A stretch of DNA of 64,000 bases from Lentzea atacamensis (GTDB lineage: Bacteria; Actinomycetota; Actinomycetes; Mycobacteriales; Pseudonocardiaceae), in assembly GCF_003269295.1 (NCBI RefSeq), contig NZ_QLTT01000003.1, positions 248,001 through 312,000 on the forward strand, in the 5' to 3' direction. Each line of letters begins with the position of its first letter. The stretch's first letter is position 1. The position numbers and the translations under genes are program-made. This document shows, piece by piece, positions 8,138-18,189 of this stretch. The notes under the pieces were generated by a model. That model was given only the letters and a program-made list of their open reading frames with translations. It was not told where the DNA came from and did no database searches.

Positions 8138-9127
8138 TCAGGCGCTTTCGCGCACGACGAGGGTGGACGGGAAGAACGTGACGCGGTCGGTGCCACCGCG
8201 GTCGAGCACGGCTCGTGCCGCCGCCGCGGCGATGTCCTCCACCGGGTGCGTGGACGTGGTGAGCGCCGGACGGCTGAGAGAGGCGAACGCGATGTCGTCG
8301 AACCCGGCGACCGCCACGTCACCCGGCACGTCGACGCCGAGCGCGTGCAGTCCGTCGAGGACACCCAGCGCGGTGAGGTCGCTGAGCGCGAACACCGCGT
8401 CGGTGTCCGGCCAGTGCGCCATGATCTCGGCGGCGGCCGCGGCACCGCGAGCGGCCGTGAAGTCACCGGGAACGACCCTGGTCTCGCCACCGATGTCCCG
8501 CATCACCCTGGTGTAGGCCTCGACGGCACGATCGCCGCACGGCAGCCATGACGGCCCGGTGACCATGGCGATCCGGCGCCGGCCGGTGCTCACCAGGTGG
8601 CGCACGACTCCGTCGGTGCCGGTGCGGTTGTCCACGTCGAACGACGGCACGTGACGCGTGCCCACCCCGATCGCGGCGACCCGGCCGCGCAGGTCCCGCG
8701 GCACCGTCTCCAGCGCCGGTCGCGTCGGGTTGACCACCAGCAACCCGCCGAGCCCGCGCCTGCCGGCCAGCGCGGCGAGTGTGACCGGCTCGTTCAGGGG
8801 TAGCCAGTGCAGGGAGACGCCGACCTCGCGCTCGGCGGCGATGTGCGCGGCCGTGGTCAGGACGCGCCCCACGTAGGGGTCGTCGAGCACGGCGGCGGTG
8901 TGGCCGATGACGGCGATGGCGAGACGGGTACCGCTGCGGGAGGCCAGTGCGCGGGCGGCGGCGTCCGGCACGTAACCCAGCCGGGTCACGGCGGCGGTGA
9001 CCCGGTCGCGTGCCTTCGCGGACGCCGGGCCCTGACCGGTGACCACACGTGAGGCCGTCGCTCGTGACACGCCTGCGGCCCGTGCCACGTCATCCAGTGT
9101 CGCGCTGCGTTCTCCCGTCATCTCCAC
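8138..9127 (-). CDS. LacI-family transcriptional regulator
   Basis: 329 aa (ATG 9127; a second in-frame ATG at 9121). Residues about 9-55 form the LacI helix-turn-helix (TLDDVARAAGVSRATASRVV) with the hinge helix RALASRSG; the rest is a periplasmic-binding-protein-like sugar-sensing domain containing VAVAGFDDIAFA. It is transcribed away from the MFS gene at 9193. A perfect palindrome at 9138-9151 lies 10 bp in front of its start, so autoregulation and control of the transporter are likely. The ligand cannot be read from the sequence. Confidence 0.92.
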   Translation of the reverse strand: MEMTGERSATLDDVARAAGVSRATASRVVTGQGPASAKARDRVTAAVTRLGYVPDAAARALASRSGTRLAIAVIGHTAAVLDDPYVGRVLTTAAHIAAEREVGVSLHWLPLNEPVTLAALAGRRGLGGLLVVNPTRPALETVPRDLRGRVAAIGVGTRHVPSFDVDNRTGTDGVVRHLVSTGRRRIAMVTGPSWLPCGDRAVEAYTRVMRDIGGETRVVPGDFTAARGAAAAAEIMAHWPDTDAVFALSDLTALGVLDGLHALGVDVPGDVAVAGFDDIAFASLSRPALTTSTHPVEDIAAAAARAVLDRGGTDRVTFFPSTLVVRESA

Positions 9128-9137
9128 AGTATTGCGG

Positions 9138-9151
9138 TGGAAGCGCTTCCA
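9138..9151. promoter_or_regulatory. LacI operator TGGAAGCGCTTCCA
   Basis: A 14-bp perfect palindrome with the CG centre typical of LacI-family sites, in the 65-bp gap between the divergent LacI and MFS genes. Its inner GAAGCGCTTC is identical to the palindrome in front of the LacI gene at 60597. Confidence 0.85.
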
Positions 9152-9192
9152 TGTGTGGGGTATGTATTCCGTATCGAGAAAGGGGGACCTGG

Positions 9193-10368
9193 ATGACGGT
9201 CACGTCGCCGCGCCGCGAGGTCCGGGCCGCCGCAGCGGGGGTGGCGGTCACGTTCGGACTGAACGGCGTCGCCGTGGCGACCTGGTTCGCCCGCGTACCC
9301 GCCGCCCGCGACGCGCTCGGCCTGTCCGCGGGCGCGCTGGGCTTGCTGCTGTTGTCGATTTCCGCGGGCGCCTTCCTGGCGATGCTCACCGCGGGCGAGG
9401 TCACCCACCGGCTCGGAGCCCGGCGCACGGTGTGCGTGTCGGCGGTGGTGGTCTCGGCAGGTCTCGGAGTGGCGGGTGCCGGCATCGGAGCCTTCCCGTC
9501 GGTCGCGCTGACGGCGATCGGCATCTTCGTGCTGGGCTACGGCTCCGGCACCTGTGACGTGGCGATGAACGTCGAGGCAGCGGAGGTGGAGCGCGCTCTC
9601 GGTAAAACGGTGATGCCGCGCTTCCACGCCATGTGGAGCCTCGGCACCGTGGCCGCCGCGGGCCTCACCTCCCTGGTGGCGTGGGCGGTCCTGCCGGTGA
9701 CCACGCACCTGGTGCTCGTGGCGGTGGTGGTCGCGGTCGGCTCGTTGCTGGCGGCGCGGACGTACCGGTTCGGCGGCGACGCGGAGCACGGTCGCGGCAG
9801 CGGGGTCATGGCCGCGTGGCGGGAACCTCGCACGCTGCTGGTCGGCATGCTGGTGCTGGTGCTCGCGTTCACCGAGGGCACCGCGAACGACTGGGTGGCG
9901 CTCGCGTTCATCGACGGCCACTCGTTCGACCCGGCGATGGGCGCGGCGGTGTTCGGCGTGTTCGTCACGACCATGACGTTCGGCCGGATCTTCGGCACGA
10001 TCGCGCTGGACCGGTGGGGGCGGGTGCCGGTGCTCGTCATCACGATGCTGCTGGCCGCTGCCGGTGTGGGGCTGGCGGTGTTCGGCGGGTCGCCGGTGGT
10101 GGCGGTCGCTGGTGTCGCCGTGTGGGGGCTTGGTACCGCGCTCGGGTTCCCGGTCGGGATGAGTGCCGCTGCGGACGATCCTGCTCGCGCGGCTGCTCGG
10201 GTGAGTGTTGTCGCGGTGATCGGTTACACGGCGTTTCTCGCCGGGCCGCCGGTGGTCGGGTTTCTCGGTGACGAGGTCGGGGTGTTGAGGGCTTTGCTCG
10301 TGGTTCCGTTGCTGTTGCTGCCGGCGCTGGCGTTGGTGCCCGCTTTGCGGCCGCCTGAGTCTCGTTAG
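9193..10368 (+). CDS. MFS transporter (YbjJ-like)
   Basis: 391 aa from ATG 9193, with a GGGGG-type ribosome site. The protein has about 12 hydrophobic segments; the N-terminal block (VATWFARVPAARDALGLS, then GRxTHRLGARR-like loop 2-3) and the motif TEGTANDWVALAF resemble YbjJ-type major facilitator proteins, whose substrates are mostly unknown. It is divergent from the LacI regulator across a shared operator, so a sugar or sugar-derived substrate is plausible. The previous frame is open upstream to 9049, but that stretch lies inside the operator and LacI coding region. Confidence 0.85.
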   Translation: MTVTSPRREVRAAAAGVAVTFGLNGVAVATWFARVPAARDALGLSAGALGLLLLSISAGAFLAMLTAGEVTHRLGARRTVCVSAVVVSAGLGVAGAGIGAFPSVALTAIGIFVLGYGSGTCDVAMNVEAAEVERALGKTVMPRFHAMWSLGTVAAAGLTSLVAWAVLPVTTHLVLVAVVVAVGSLLAARTYRFGGDAEHGRGSGVMAAWREPRTLLVGMLVLVLAFTEGTANDWVALAFIDGHSFDPAMGAAVFGVFVTTMTFGRIFGTIALDRWGRVPVLVITMLLAAAGVGLAVFGGSPVVAVAGVAVWGLGTALGFPVGMSAAADDPARAAARVSVVAVIGYTAFLAGPPVVGFLGDEVGVLRALLVVPLLLLPALALVPALRPPESR

Positions 10369-10481
10369 GTGCGATGTGCGCGCACCACACACACGGCGTC
10401 GGCCGGGTTCCCCCAGTTTCAATCCTAGAACTCGGGACCGACAGTTGGGCGAGGCGCGGGCAGGGGTGTGAAGATCGAGCG

Positions 10482-12059
10482 GTGACTGTCTCCGCGTGGG
10501 CACCCCTGCGCCGCAGTGCCTTCAGGGCGCTGTGGCTCGCCCAGTTCGCCTCCAACATCGGCACCTGGGCGCAGACCGTCGGCGCCCAGTGGCTCATGGG
10601 TGACCTCGGCGGCTCGGCCCTGCAGGTCGCGCTCGTCCAGACGGCCACCACGCTGCCGGTGTTCCTGCTGGTCGTGCCGTCCGGCGCGCTCGGCGACATC
10701 CTCGACCGCCGCCACGTCCTCATGTCCGGTCAGGCACTGATGCTGGCGGGCGCGGCGGGGCTGATGCTGCTCGCGGGCACCGACAGGGCGACGCCGTCGA
10801 CCCTGCTCGGGTTGCTTGCGCTGATGGCCGTAGGTCAGGCGCTGTCGATGCCGTCCTTCCAGGCCATCCAGCCGGAACTGGTGGGGCGCGAGGAGATCCC
10901 GCAGGCCGCGCTGCTCAACGGCGTCAACATGAACGTCGGCCGCGCCATCGGGCCGGCGCTCGGCGGGCTGCTCATCGCCCTGGCGGGGCCGGAGGCGACG
11001 TTCGCGTTCAACACCGTGTCGTTCCTCGGCGTGCTGATCGTGCTGGGGCGGTGGCGGAGGCCGTCGGACAACCGTCCACTCGGGACGGAGCACATCGCCA
11101 CCGCGATGAGGACCGGGGCGCGGTACGTGGCGAGCTCGCCGTTGTTCCGGCGGGTGCTGACGAGGCTTTCGCTGTTCATCGTGTTCGGCAGCGGGTTGTG
11201 GGCGCTGCTGCCGGCCATCGCGCGCGGGCCGCTCCGGCTCGACGCCAGCGGGTACGGCGTGTTGCTCGGCAGTGTGGGCGCCGGGGCGATCGGTGGCGCG
11301 TTCGTGGTGCCGAAGTTGTTGCAGCGCATGAGCAAGAACCGGATGGTGCTGTTCGCGACGTGGCTCTACGCGGCGGCCACCAGTACCGCGGTGCTGACGG
11401 AGAACTTCGTCCTGGTGATCGTGGCGATGTTGCTGACGGGTGCGTGCTGGATCGCGACGCTCTCGACGTTCAACGCCACCGCGCAGGTGTTGCTGCCGTC
11501 GTGGACGAGGGCTCGTGCGCTCGCCTACTACCAGCTGATCCTCATGGGCGGACAGGCGCTGGGCGCGGTGGTGTGGGGTGTCATCGCGGACGCGTACGAC
11601 CTCAGAGTCGCCATGATCGTGCCCGCGGTGGCGATGGCGGTGGCGGTGCTCGTGGCGACGAAGTGGTTGCCGCTGCTGGACCGCCCGCTCGACGTCAGCC
11701 CGGCGACGTACTGGGAGGCTCCACCCGAGATCGACGACACGGACGCCGGGCCGGTGCTGGTCACCGTGGAGTGGCCGGTGGCGAGGGAGAACGAGGACGA
11801 GTTCGTCGCCGCCATGCAACGGGTCGGGCGGGCGCGCAGGCGCACCGGCGCCACGATGTGGGGGTTGTTCCGCGACACGGAGAAGCCCGAGACGTTCCTG
11901 GAGACGTTCACGGTGGCGACGTGGCAGGAGCATCTGCGGCAGCACCTCGAGCGCGGCACGGTCGTGGACCGGCAGAACCAGGAAGCCGCACGTGCGCTGG
12001 CCAAGGACGACCCGCACGTGCGGCACCTGATCTTCGCCGAGCCCAGGAAGCCCGGCTAG
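10482..12059 (+). CDS. MFS_3-type exporter with C-terminal ABM-like domain
   Basis: 525 aa from GTG 10482. Residues 1-410 carry about 10-12 membrane segments of the EntS/MFS_3 type (WLAQFASNIGTWAQTVGAQW near the N-terminus). Residues about 430-520 form a soluble ferredoxin-like domain (VLVTVEWPV, TGATMWGLFRDTE, HLRQHLERG) that is normal for this family. Members export small molecules; the substrate is unknown. The gene converges on the GH2 gene, and the two stop codons share the palindrome CTAG at 12056-12059, so there is no room for a terminator between them. Confidence 0.88.
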   Translation: MTVSAWAPLRRSAFRALWLAQFASNIGTWAQTVGAQWLMGDLGGSALQVALVQTATTLPVFLLVVPSGALGDILDRRHVLMSGQALMLAGAAGLMLLAGTDRATPSTLLGLLALMAVGQALSMPSFQAIQPELVGREEIPQAALLNGVNMNVGRAIGPALGGLLIALAGPEATFAFNTVSFLGVLIVLGRWRRPSDNRPLGTEHIATAMRTGARYVASSPLFRRVLTRLSLFIVFGSGLWALLPAIARGPLRLDASGYGVLLGSVGAGAIGGAFVVPKLLQRMSKNRMVLFATWLYAAATSTAVLTENFVLVIVAMLLTGACWIATLSTFNATAQVLLPSWTRARALAYYQLILMGGQALGAVVWGVIADAYDLRVAMIVPAVAMAVAVLVATKWLPLLDRPLDVSPATYWEAPPEIDDTDAGPVLVTVEWPVARENEDEFVAAMQRVGRARRRTGATMWGLFRDTEKPETFLETFTVATWQEHLRQHLERGTVVDRQNQEAARALAKDDPHVRHLIFAEPRKPG

Positions 12060-15000
12060 GCGTTGTACGCCTCGACGGTCACGCGAGGTTGCTCCGACGT
12101 GAGATCGCGCTTGTGCCACGACAGCGTCACCGAGCGGGTCTCGCCGGGCAGCAGCCACAGGTAGTTGTCGCTGTAGAAGGTCGGCAGCACCCGCTCGCCG
12201 GATCGCCTGTCGCGCAGCCCGAGACGGGTCATCGCCGCGACGACCGAGCCCGTGTTGCGCACCTTCACGGTCAACCGCCGCCGGTCGCCGTCACGACGCG
12301 TGCTGCCGACGTCGACGGAAAGCCTGGTACGACCGGAGGAGTTCAGGGCCTGCAGGTCCGACGGCGTCCGGTAGCGCCAGTAGGTGTTCTCGGACAGCAG
12401 ACGGTCACCGTCGAGCAGCCGCAGCCGCACGAGGTGCAACGGCGACGCGTGCGGGGTCACCTCGAAGAGCTGAGCCCGCCCGGACGCGTCGACCTCCACG
12501 TCCGCCTTCTGCGTGCTCAGCACGGCGCCGGACAACGAGAGAACGGTCGCCTCGACGCGGCCGCGCAGGACATCGGTGGTGTGGTTGAGGACCGAGACCT
12601 GCCAGGTGTCCAAAGAGGCCTGGACGTGCAACGGTTCGCACGCCTTCTTCGCACCGAAGTACGTGCCGTTGACGTCCATGTCGTAGTCGTAGGTCTGCCA
12701 CACCGTGGAGTGCCAGGCCGGGTGCGACATCCACAGCAGCAGAGCCGAGGCGTCGTCCCACAGGTTGGCGTTCCAGGCCTCGAACATCGCGCGCATGTTC
12801 TCGTAGTTCACGAACTGCGCCTTGCGGCAGAACTCGTCCAGGCCGGTGGAAGCGCCGAGGCGGGCGTCGATCGCGGCCTGGTAGAGCTGCGGGCGCTGGT
12901 TGCCGTTCGTGCACCAGTCGTGGGCGTACCAGACGTCACCGATCGGCCAGGCGACCTCGGAGCCGACGAGGTTGCGCATCGTCTCGGCGACCGGGACCGT
13001 CGGCATGCCGATCTCGGTGTGGAAGCCGAAGTTGAACGTGTCGTAGGTGTTGGGGTCGAAGTACTTCTGAGGTTCGACCCAGTAGTACGGGCCGTGGCCG
13101 GAGACGCTGCCGTCGGCGGAGTGGCTCTGGTAGTGGACGTCGCCGTGCTGCTCGGCGATGATCTTGCGCAGGCCCGCGTCGGTGTTCGGGGGCGGGGAGG
13201 CCTCGTTGGCGCCGCACCACACCACGATGCTCGGGTGGTGGCGGTACCTCATCACCGTGTCGCGGGCCGTGTCGAGGTAACCCGGGATGTCGTCGGGGAA
13301 GTAGCCGACCACCCAGAAGTCGTTCCACACCAGGATGCCGTGCCGGTCGCAGGCCGCGTAGAACTCGTCGCGGTTGCTGGCGCCGATCCAGTTGCGGATC
13401 ATCGTGAAGTTCATGTCGCGGTGCAGCGCGATGACGTTGTCCATGCGCTCGGCCGGCATGCGGCGCAGGAGCTCGTCGAAGCCCCAGTTGCCGCCGCGGC
13501 AGAAGATCGGCACGCCGTTCACCCGGATCTTCAACGGCTTCGGGGCGTTGCTGACCTGCTCGACCTCGCGCCAGGTCTGGCCGTCGTCGGAGACGTGCAC
13601 CTGGTACAGCGACGCGTAGGCGCGTTCCCAGGAGATCACGACCTTGCTGAACGACACCTTGGCGCCGAGGTCGACCTGGACCCACTCGTTGTCGCGGTAC
13701 TCCGACGACCAGCGGGTCCCGGGGTCGCCGTCGACGACGTTCGGCGCCTTGTTCCACTCGTTGTCGAATGAGGACGCGGTGGCCACCTCGCCGCGCGCGA
13801 GGTCCGTCTCACCGTCCACGATGGACAGCGACCACATCGACACGCCCCAGCCGGTGGCCCTGCGCAACGCCGTGACCCGCACGTGCTGTGCGGTCTGCGG
13901 ACCGAGGTCGACGACCTGGGTGGCGGCGTTCTGCCCGGGCGGGAACTCGATCGGCAACTCGTGCTCGTAGGAGAACTCGCGGATGCCGAAGTGTGTGGTG
14001 CGCTTGTCGCTCTCAGCACCGTTCGCGGTCACGGTCAGGACCGTCTCGTGCAGGTACGGGTCGCCGTAACCGTTCGGCCACCACAGCTTCGGGTCGGCCA
14101 TGGTGTGCGTGCCGAGAGCGACTTCCGACGTCCCGGGCGGCAGCGTGACGGCCTTCGCGAGCTTCACGCCGGAGAACGCCGCCTGCACCGTGACCGGCAG
14201 GGGAGATGTGCCGGTGTTGCGCACGGGCACGCTGATCGCGATGCCGGCGGATTTGTGGTCGGACGACAACGTTGTCACGATGTGCGGATCGCCGATGACC
14301 GCGTCACCGGTGGCGCGCAGCCGGATGTGGTCCCAGATCCCGGTGCCGCGGTCGCGCACGGCGGGCATCCAGTCCCAGCCCGAGATGCACAGGTAGGTGG
14401 GGGAGTCGAGGTAGAGCTTGCCCGAGTTCGGGAACGCGCCGCCGTCGCTGCCCTTGTCCGTCGGGCTGCCGGGGTGCGCCATCGGGTTGAGCCGCAGCGC
14501 GAGCACCTGCTCGCCGGAGGCGTTCAACGCCGGCGTGATGTCGAACGCGCCGCGGACGAACGGGTTGGTGACGTCGCCGATCCTGGTGCCGTTGAGCCAG
14601 ATCTCGGCGTGCTGCATCACGCCGTCGAGCTCCAGCCACACCCTGCGGCCGGCGAAGCTCCTGGGCAGCGGGAACGCGCGGCGGTACCACCAGGAGTGCC
14701 GCGACAGGGCCTCCGGGATCTTCATGTTGTGCATGGCGGCCACCGGGTCCGGGAAGCGGCCCTGGTCGACCAGCGACGTCAGCACCGTGCCGGGCACCGT
14801 CGCGTCGAGCCACCTCGACGTGTCCACACCGGACCTGGCCAGCGCTGCGCCGTCGGCGGTGCCCGCGAAGTCGTCCATCGTGAGGTGCCAGCCGGAGTTC
14901 AGCTCCACCGTGTGGTCCGGGCCCGGCTCCAGCGCGGGCACGGTGCCCCTGCTGCGCCAGCCGGTCCAGCCCCCGCACCGCCGGCCGTTGCTCGCGGGTC

Positions 15001-15593
15001 GTGCCGTAGACCTGGAAACCGTTGAGCCCCAACGGGTTGCCGTTCGACCGGCGCGTGGCGACCAGCCGGACGTAGCGCGCGTCGACCGGTTTCTCCAGCT
15101 GGATCCGGGTTTCCGCGCCCTGTCCCTCGTCGGTGCGGTGGACCTCGCGCCACGTCCGGTTGTCGGTGCTCACGTCGACGCGGAACGACAGCGCGGCCGC
15201 GGACAGGATCTCCGCGCCGGTCGTGTCGGTGCGCGGCTGGTAGCTGGGCGACGGGACGAACGTCGGATCGCCCAGCTTCGCCTCGAAGACCAGCACGAAC
15301 GAAGAGACCTGGCAGACCGCCTGCAGGTCCACGACCACCCACTGCGGGTCACCGCCGGCCGCGCGCCAGCCGGAGCCGCGCACGCCGACCTGCTGCAGAC
15401 CGTCGGTCACGAACTGCGGGGGAGTGGCGGCGTAGGCGGTGGAGGAGGCGGAAACAGGCCGGTTGAGGGCGAGATCGGTCGCCTGCGGGGCCGCCTTCTC
15501 CTCGCTCGCGAGTGCTTTGGGGGACAGCGCGACGCTGGCCAGCAGACCGGCGTTCGCGGCGAGGAAGACACGACGAGGAAGCTCGTGCGACAT
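12056..15593 (-). pseudogene. Secreted discoidin-GH2 exo-beta-D-glucosaminidase-like enzyme, interrupted by one frameshift
   Basis: ATG 15593 follows GGAGAG. The first frame gives a Tat-type signal (RRVFLAANAGLLASVALSPK) and a discoidin-like domain, then runs out of register; the second frame (to 12056) gives a sugar-binding domain, a second discoidin-like insertion (about residues 330-440 of that frame) and a GH2 TIM barrel with VVWCGANEASPPPN (acid/base Glu) and FHTEIGMPT (nucleophile Glu). This matches exo-beta-D-glucosaminidase (CsxA-type) enzymes that trim chitosan oligomers. The frames join exactly if one base is removed from the run of five C (plus strand) at 14970-14974. All other key residues are intact, so a very recent mutation or a homopolymer sequencing error is likely; if so the protein is about 1,178 aa. 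Confidence 0.85.
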
Positions 15594-15674
15594 CAACTCT
15601 CCACGCGATCGGGCGCCCACGGACAGCTTTGGTGGCTGATCCTTTCGGGGTCAAGAGGACAAGCGAGACAAGAT

Positions 15675-15686
15675 GACAAGGTTGTC
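15675..15686. promoter_or_regulatory. Inverted repeat GACAAGGTTGTC upstream of the GH2 gene
   Basis: Arms GACAA and TTGTC around a 2-bp centre, in the 197-bp divergent gap between the GH2 gene and the protease gene. It could be an operator for either; no regulator is assigned. Confidence 0.3.
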
Positions 15687-15790
15687 CAACGCCTGTCCCA
15701 TAGTGGCGCCCTATGAGCGGAAGGAATGTTCGGGGCTCCGCGAGCGGTGTGACGCTCCTCAGCACCTCACATCCCCTGCGGAGGACACCG

Positions 15791-17140
15791 ATGCGATTAG
15801 CCGTACTCGTCCTGACACTTCTGGCCGGACTCCTGGTCCCTGCGGCAGCGCAGGCGGCACCCGTCCAGGGCGCGCCGAACAGCCCCCTGCTGCCGCCCGA
15901 GGTCGCCAGGAACCTCCATCACGCGGCACCCGAGTCGACGATCTACGCGGCCGTCACCGACCACCCGGCCGAGCTGCGCGCGTTGACCCACGTGCTGGAC
16001 AACTACACCAAGGCCGACGACGCCACCGTGCACGCGGGCATGATCATGCTCTACTACGGCCACAGCCACGCGGACTTCGTGGCCGCGGTGAAGGCCGAGC
16101 CGGAGATCCTGCGGGCGCTGCGCCGGTTCGTGGTGCGGCATCTCGGTTTCTTCGGCACCGACCGCGCCTACCTGGTCCACAACGCGACCCGCGAGCTCGG
16201 CCGGTTCCTGCAGCACCGCGACATCGCCCCGCGCGTGCGGCCGCTGCTCGCCGGCCTGGCCAGGCGCGGCGACGTCGTCGGCCGCCTCGCGCCGATGTGG
16301 GTCGGCGTGGCCGAGATGGCCGACTGGTACGACAAGGCGAACTGCCGCACGTACCGCACCTGCGACTTCCGCGAGCGCATCAACCGCAGGGTGCTCGGCG
16401 TCCGGCACACCTGCAGCGCCACCCTGCGCATCCGGGCCCAGCAGCTGACCTCGGACGAGCTCAGCCGGACGTGCACTAGCCTGGCCGGCCAGGACGCGGT
16501 CTTCCACCAGATCGCGCGGGATCCCGGCCCGGTCGCCGACGACCTCAACACGACGCTCGAGGTCGTCGTGTTCGACTCCAGCACCGACTACCGCACGTAC
16601 GCCGGGGTGCTGTTCGGCATCGACACCAACAACGGCGGCATGTACCTCGAAGGTGATCCGGCGAAGGCGGGCAACCAGCCGAGGTTCATCGCGTACGAGG
16701 CCGAGTGGCTGCGCCCCGACTTCCAGATCTGGAACCTCAACCACGAGTACACCCACTACCTCGACGGCCGGTTCGACATGTACGGCGACTTCGAGGAGAA
16801 CATGAAGACCCCCACGGTGTGGTGGATCGAGGGCTTCGCGGAGTACGTCTCGTACCACTACCGGGGCGTGGTCTACGACAGGGCGATCGCTGAGGCGAAA
16901 CTGCGCACCTACGCGTTGAGCGCGCTCTTCGACACGACCTACGACCACGACGCGAAGCGGGTCTACCAATGGGGTTACCTCGCGGTCCGGTACCTGATCG
17001 AGAAGCATCCGGAGGACGTGGCGGTTGTGCTGGCGAAGTACCGCGTGGGTGACTGGGCCGGTGCGCGGGACCACGTGACGCTGGTGATCGGCACGCAGTA
17101 CGACACCGACTGGCAGGGGTGGCTCGGCACCCTGTCGTGA
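15791..17140 (+). CDS. Secreted collagenase-like metalloprotease (M9)
   Basis: 449 aa from ATG 15791, preceded by GGAGGA. Residues 1-25 are a Sec signal peptide (MRLAVLVLTLLAGLLVPAAAQA). The catalytic region has HEYTH (zinc ligands and base) followed about 30 residues later by WWIEGFAEYVSYHY, whose Glu is the third zinc ligand, as in bacterial M9 collagenases. An alpha-helical N-terminal half matches the activator module of those enzymes. No PKD or collagen-binding domain follows, so it is a minimal form. A longer frame start at 15713 would bury the signal peptide and is rejected. Confidence 0.88.
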   Translation: MRLAVLVLTLLAGLLVPAAAQAAPVQGAPNSPLLPPEVARNLHHAAPESTIYAAVTDHPAELRALTHVLDNYTKADDATVHAGMIMLYYGHSHADFVAAVKAEPEILRALRRFVVRHLGFFGTDRAYLVHNATRELGRFLQHRDIAPRVRPLLAGLARRGDVVGRLAPMWVGVAEMADWYDKANCRTYRTCDFRERINRRVLGVRHTCSATLRIRAQQLTSDELSRTCTSLAGQDAVFHQIARDPGPVADDLNTTLEVVVFDSSTDYRTYAGVLFGIDTNNGGMYLEGDPAKAGNQPRFIAYEAEWLRPDFQIWNLNHEYTHYLDGRFDMYGDFEENMKTPTVWWIEGFAEYVSYHYRGVVYDRAIAEAKLRTYALSALFDTTYDHDAKRVYQWGYLAVRYLIEKHPEDVAVVLAKYRVGDWAGARDHVTLVIGTQYDTDWQGWLGTLS

Positions 17141-17155
17141 CGACGGCGGGGCGGC

Positions 17156-18100
17156 TCAGTCCGCTGCGGCGAGCGCCGCCCCGCGCTCCTGCCACCACGA
17201 CCGGAACACCGGACTCGCGAGCGCCTGCTCCGAGTAGGCACCCAGCACCTCGGCGAACACGCGGCTGGCCTGACGGAAGGTCAGCCGCTCCCGCCGCCAG
17301 CAGAACACCAGCCGCATCCGCATCGGCGCCCCCGCCAGCGGCCGCACCGCCACCCCCGGCCCGCCCTGCGAGGTCGGCTCGACCAGCTGCACCGCCTTGC
17401 CCGCCGCGATCAGCTGCCGCCCGGCCCCGCTCGGCACCTCGAACCGGATCCGCGGGACGAACCCCGCCGCCCGGCATGCCGCGCGCAGCGTCGTCAGCGA
17501 CCCGTCCTCGGCGCCGGGCGGCCCCACCCACGCCTCGCCGGCCAGGTCGGCCAGCTCCACCTCTGGTGCCGAGGCCAGCGGATGAGCAGCGGGAAGAGCG
17601 ATGTACACCGGCACCCACGGCACCACGATCCGCTGCGCCACCCCGCGCGGCAGCCCCAGGTCGCCCTCCTCGTCGACCGCGATCACCGCCGCGTCGAGGT
17701 GCCCGTTCGCCAACGCCAGCGCCAGCCCGGTCGACGACGGGTCGACCACCAGCGTGACGTCGTCCAGCGCGTCCTCGAGCCGCGTGTACAACGCCGCCAC
17801 GCACTCCATGTGCACCGACCCGAACCGGATCGGCCCGTCCCGCCCGGCCATGTCCGAGCCGAACGCCTCCAGCTCCACCAGCAACAACCTGGCCCGCTGC
17901 AGCATCTGCGCGCCCAGTGCGGTGGGAACGGCTCCCGAGCGGCCGCGTTCGAACAGCCTCCCGCCGACGAGACGCTCGACCCGCTGCAGCAGAGTGGTGA
18001 GCGACGGCTGGGAGATCCCGAGCTGCGTGGCCGCGCGCGAGAGGCTGCCCGCGTCGCCGATGGCGCAGATCGCGCGCAGGTGCCGGATCTCCAGTTCCAT
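17156..18100 (-). CDS. LysR-family transcriptional regulator
   Basis: 314 aa, ATG 18100. Residues 3-62 are the LysR winged helix-turn-helix (SLSRAATQLGISQPSLTTLLQ), followed by a type-2 periplasmic-binding effector domain (residues about 90-290). It is divergent from the aminopeptidase P gene with an 89-bp gap, the usual LysR arrangement, so control of that peptidase is a reasonable inference. It converges on the M9 protease gene (15-bp gap). The effector is not known. Confidence 0.9.
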   Translation of the reverse strand: MELEIRHLRAICAIGDAGSLSRAATQLGISQPSLTTLLQRVERLVGGRLFERGRSGAVPTALGAQMLQRARLLLVELEAFGSDMAGRDGPIRFGSVHMECVAALYTRLEDALDDVTLVVDPSSTGLALALANGHLDAAVIAVDEEGDLGLPRGVAQRIVVPWVPVYIALPAAHPLASAPEVELADLAGEAWVGPPGAEDGSLTTLRAACRAAGFVPRIRFEVPSGAGRQLIAAGKAVQLVEPTSQGGPGVAVRPLAGAPMRMRLVFCWRRERLTFRQASRVFAEVLGAYSEQALASPVFRSWWQERGAALAAAD

Positions 18101-18189
18101 AGCCTGAGGCTATCCCCGATCTGGATTGGCGGGCTCCCTCCGTTGGGAGGGAGGCTGGCCGAGAAGGACGTTCCCCGAAAGGACCGGAA

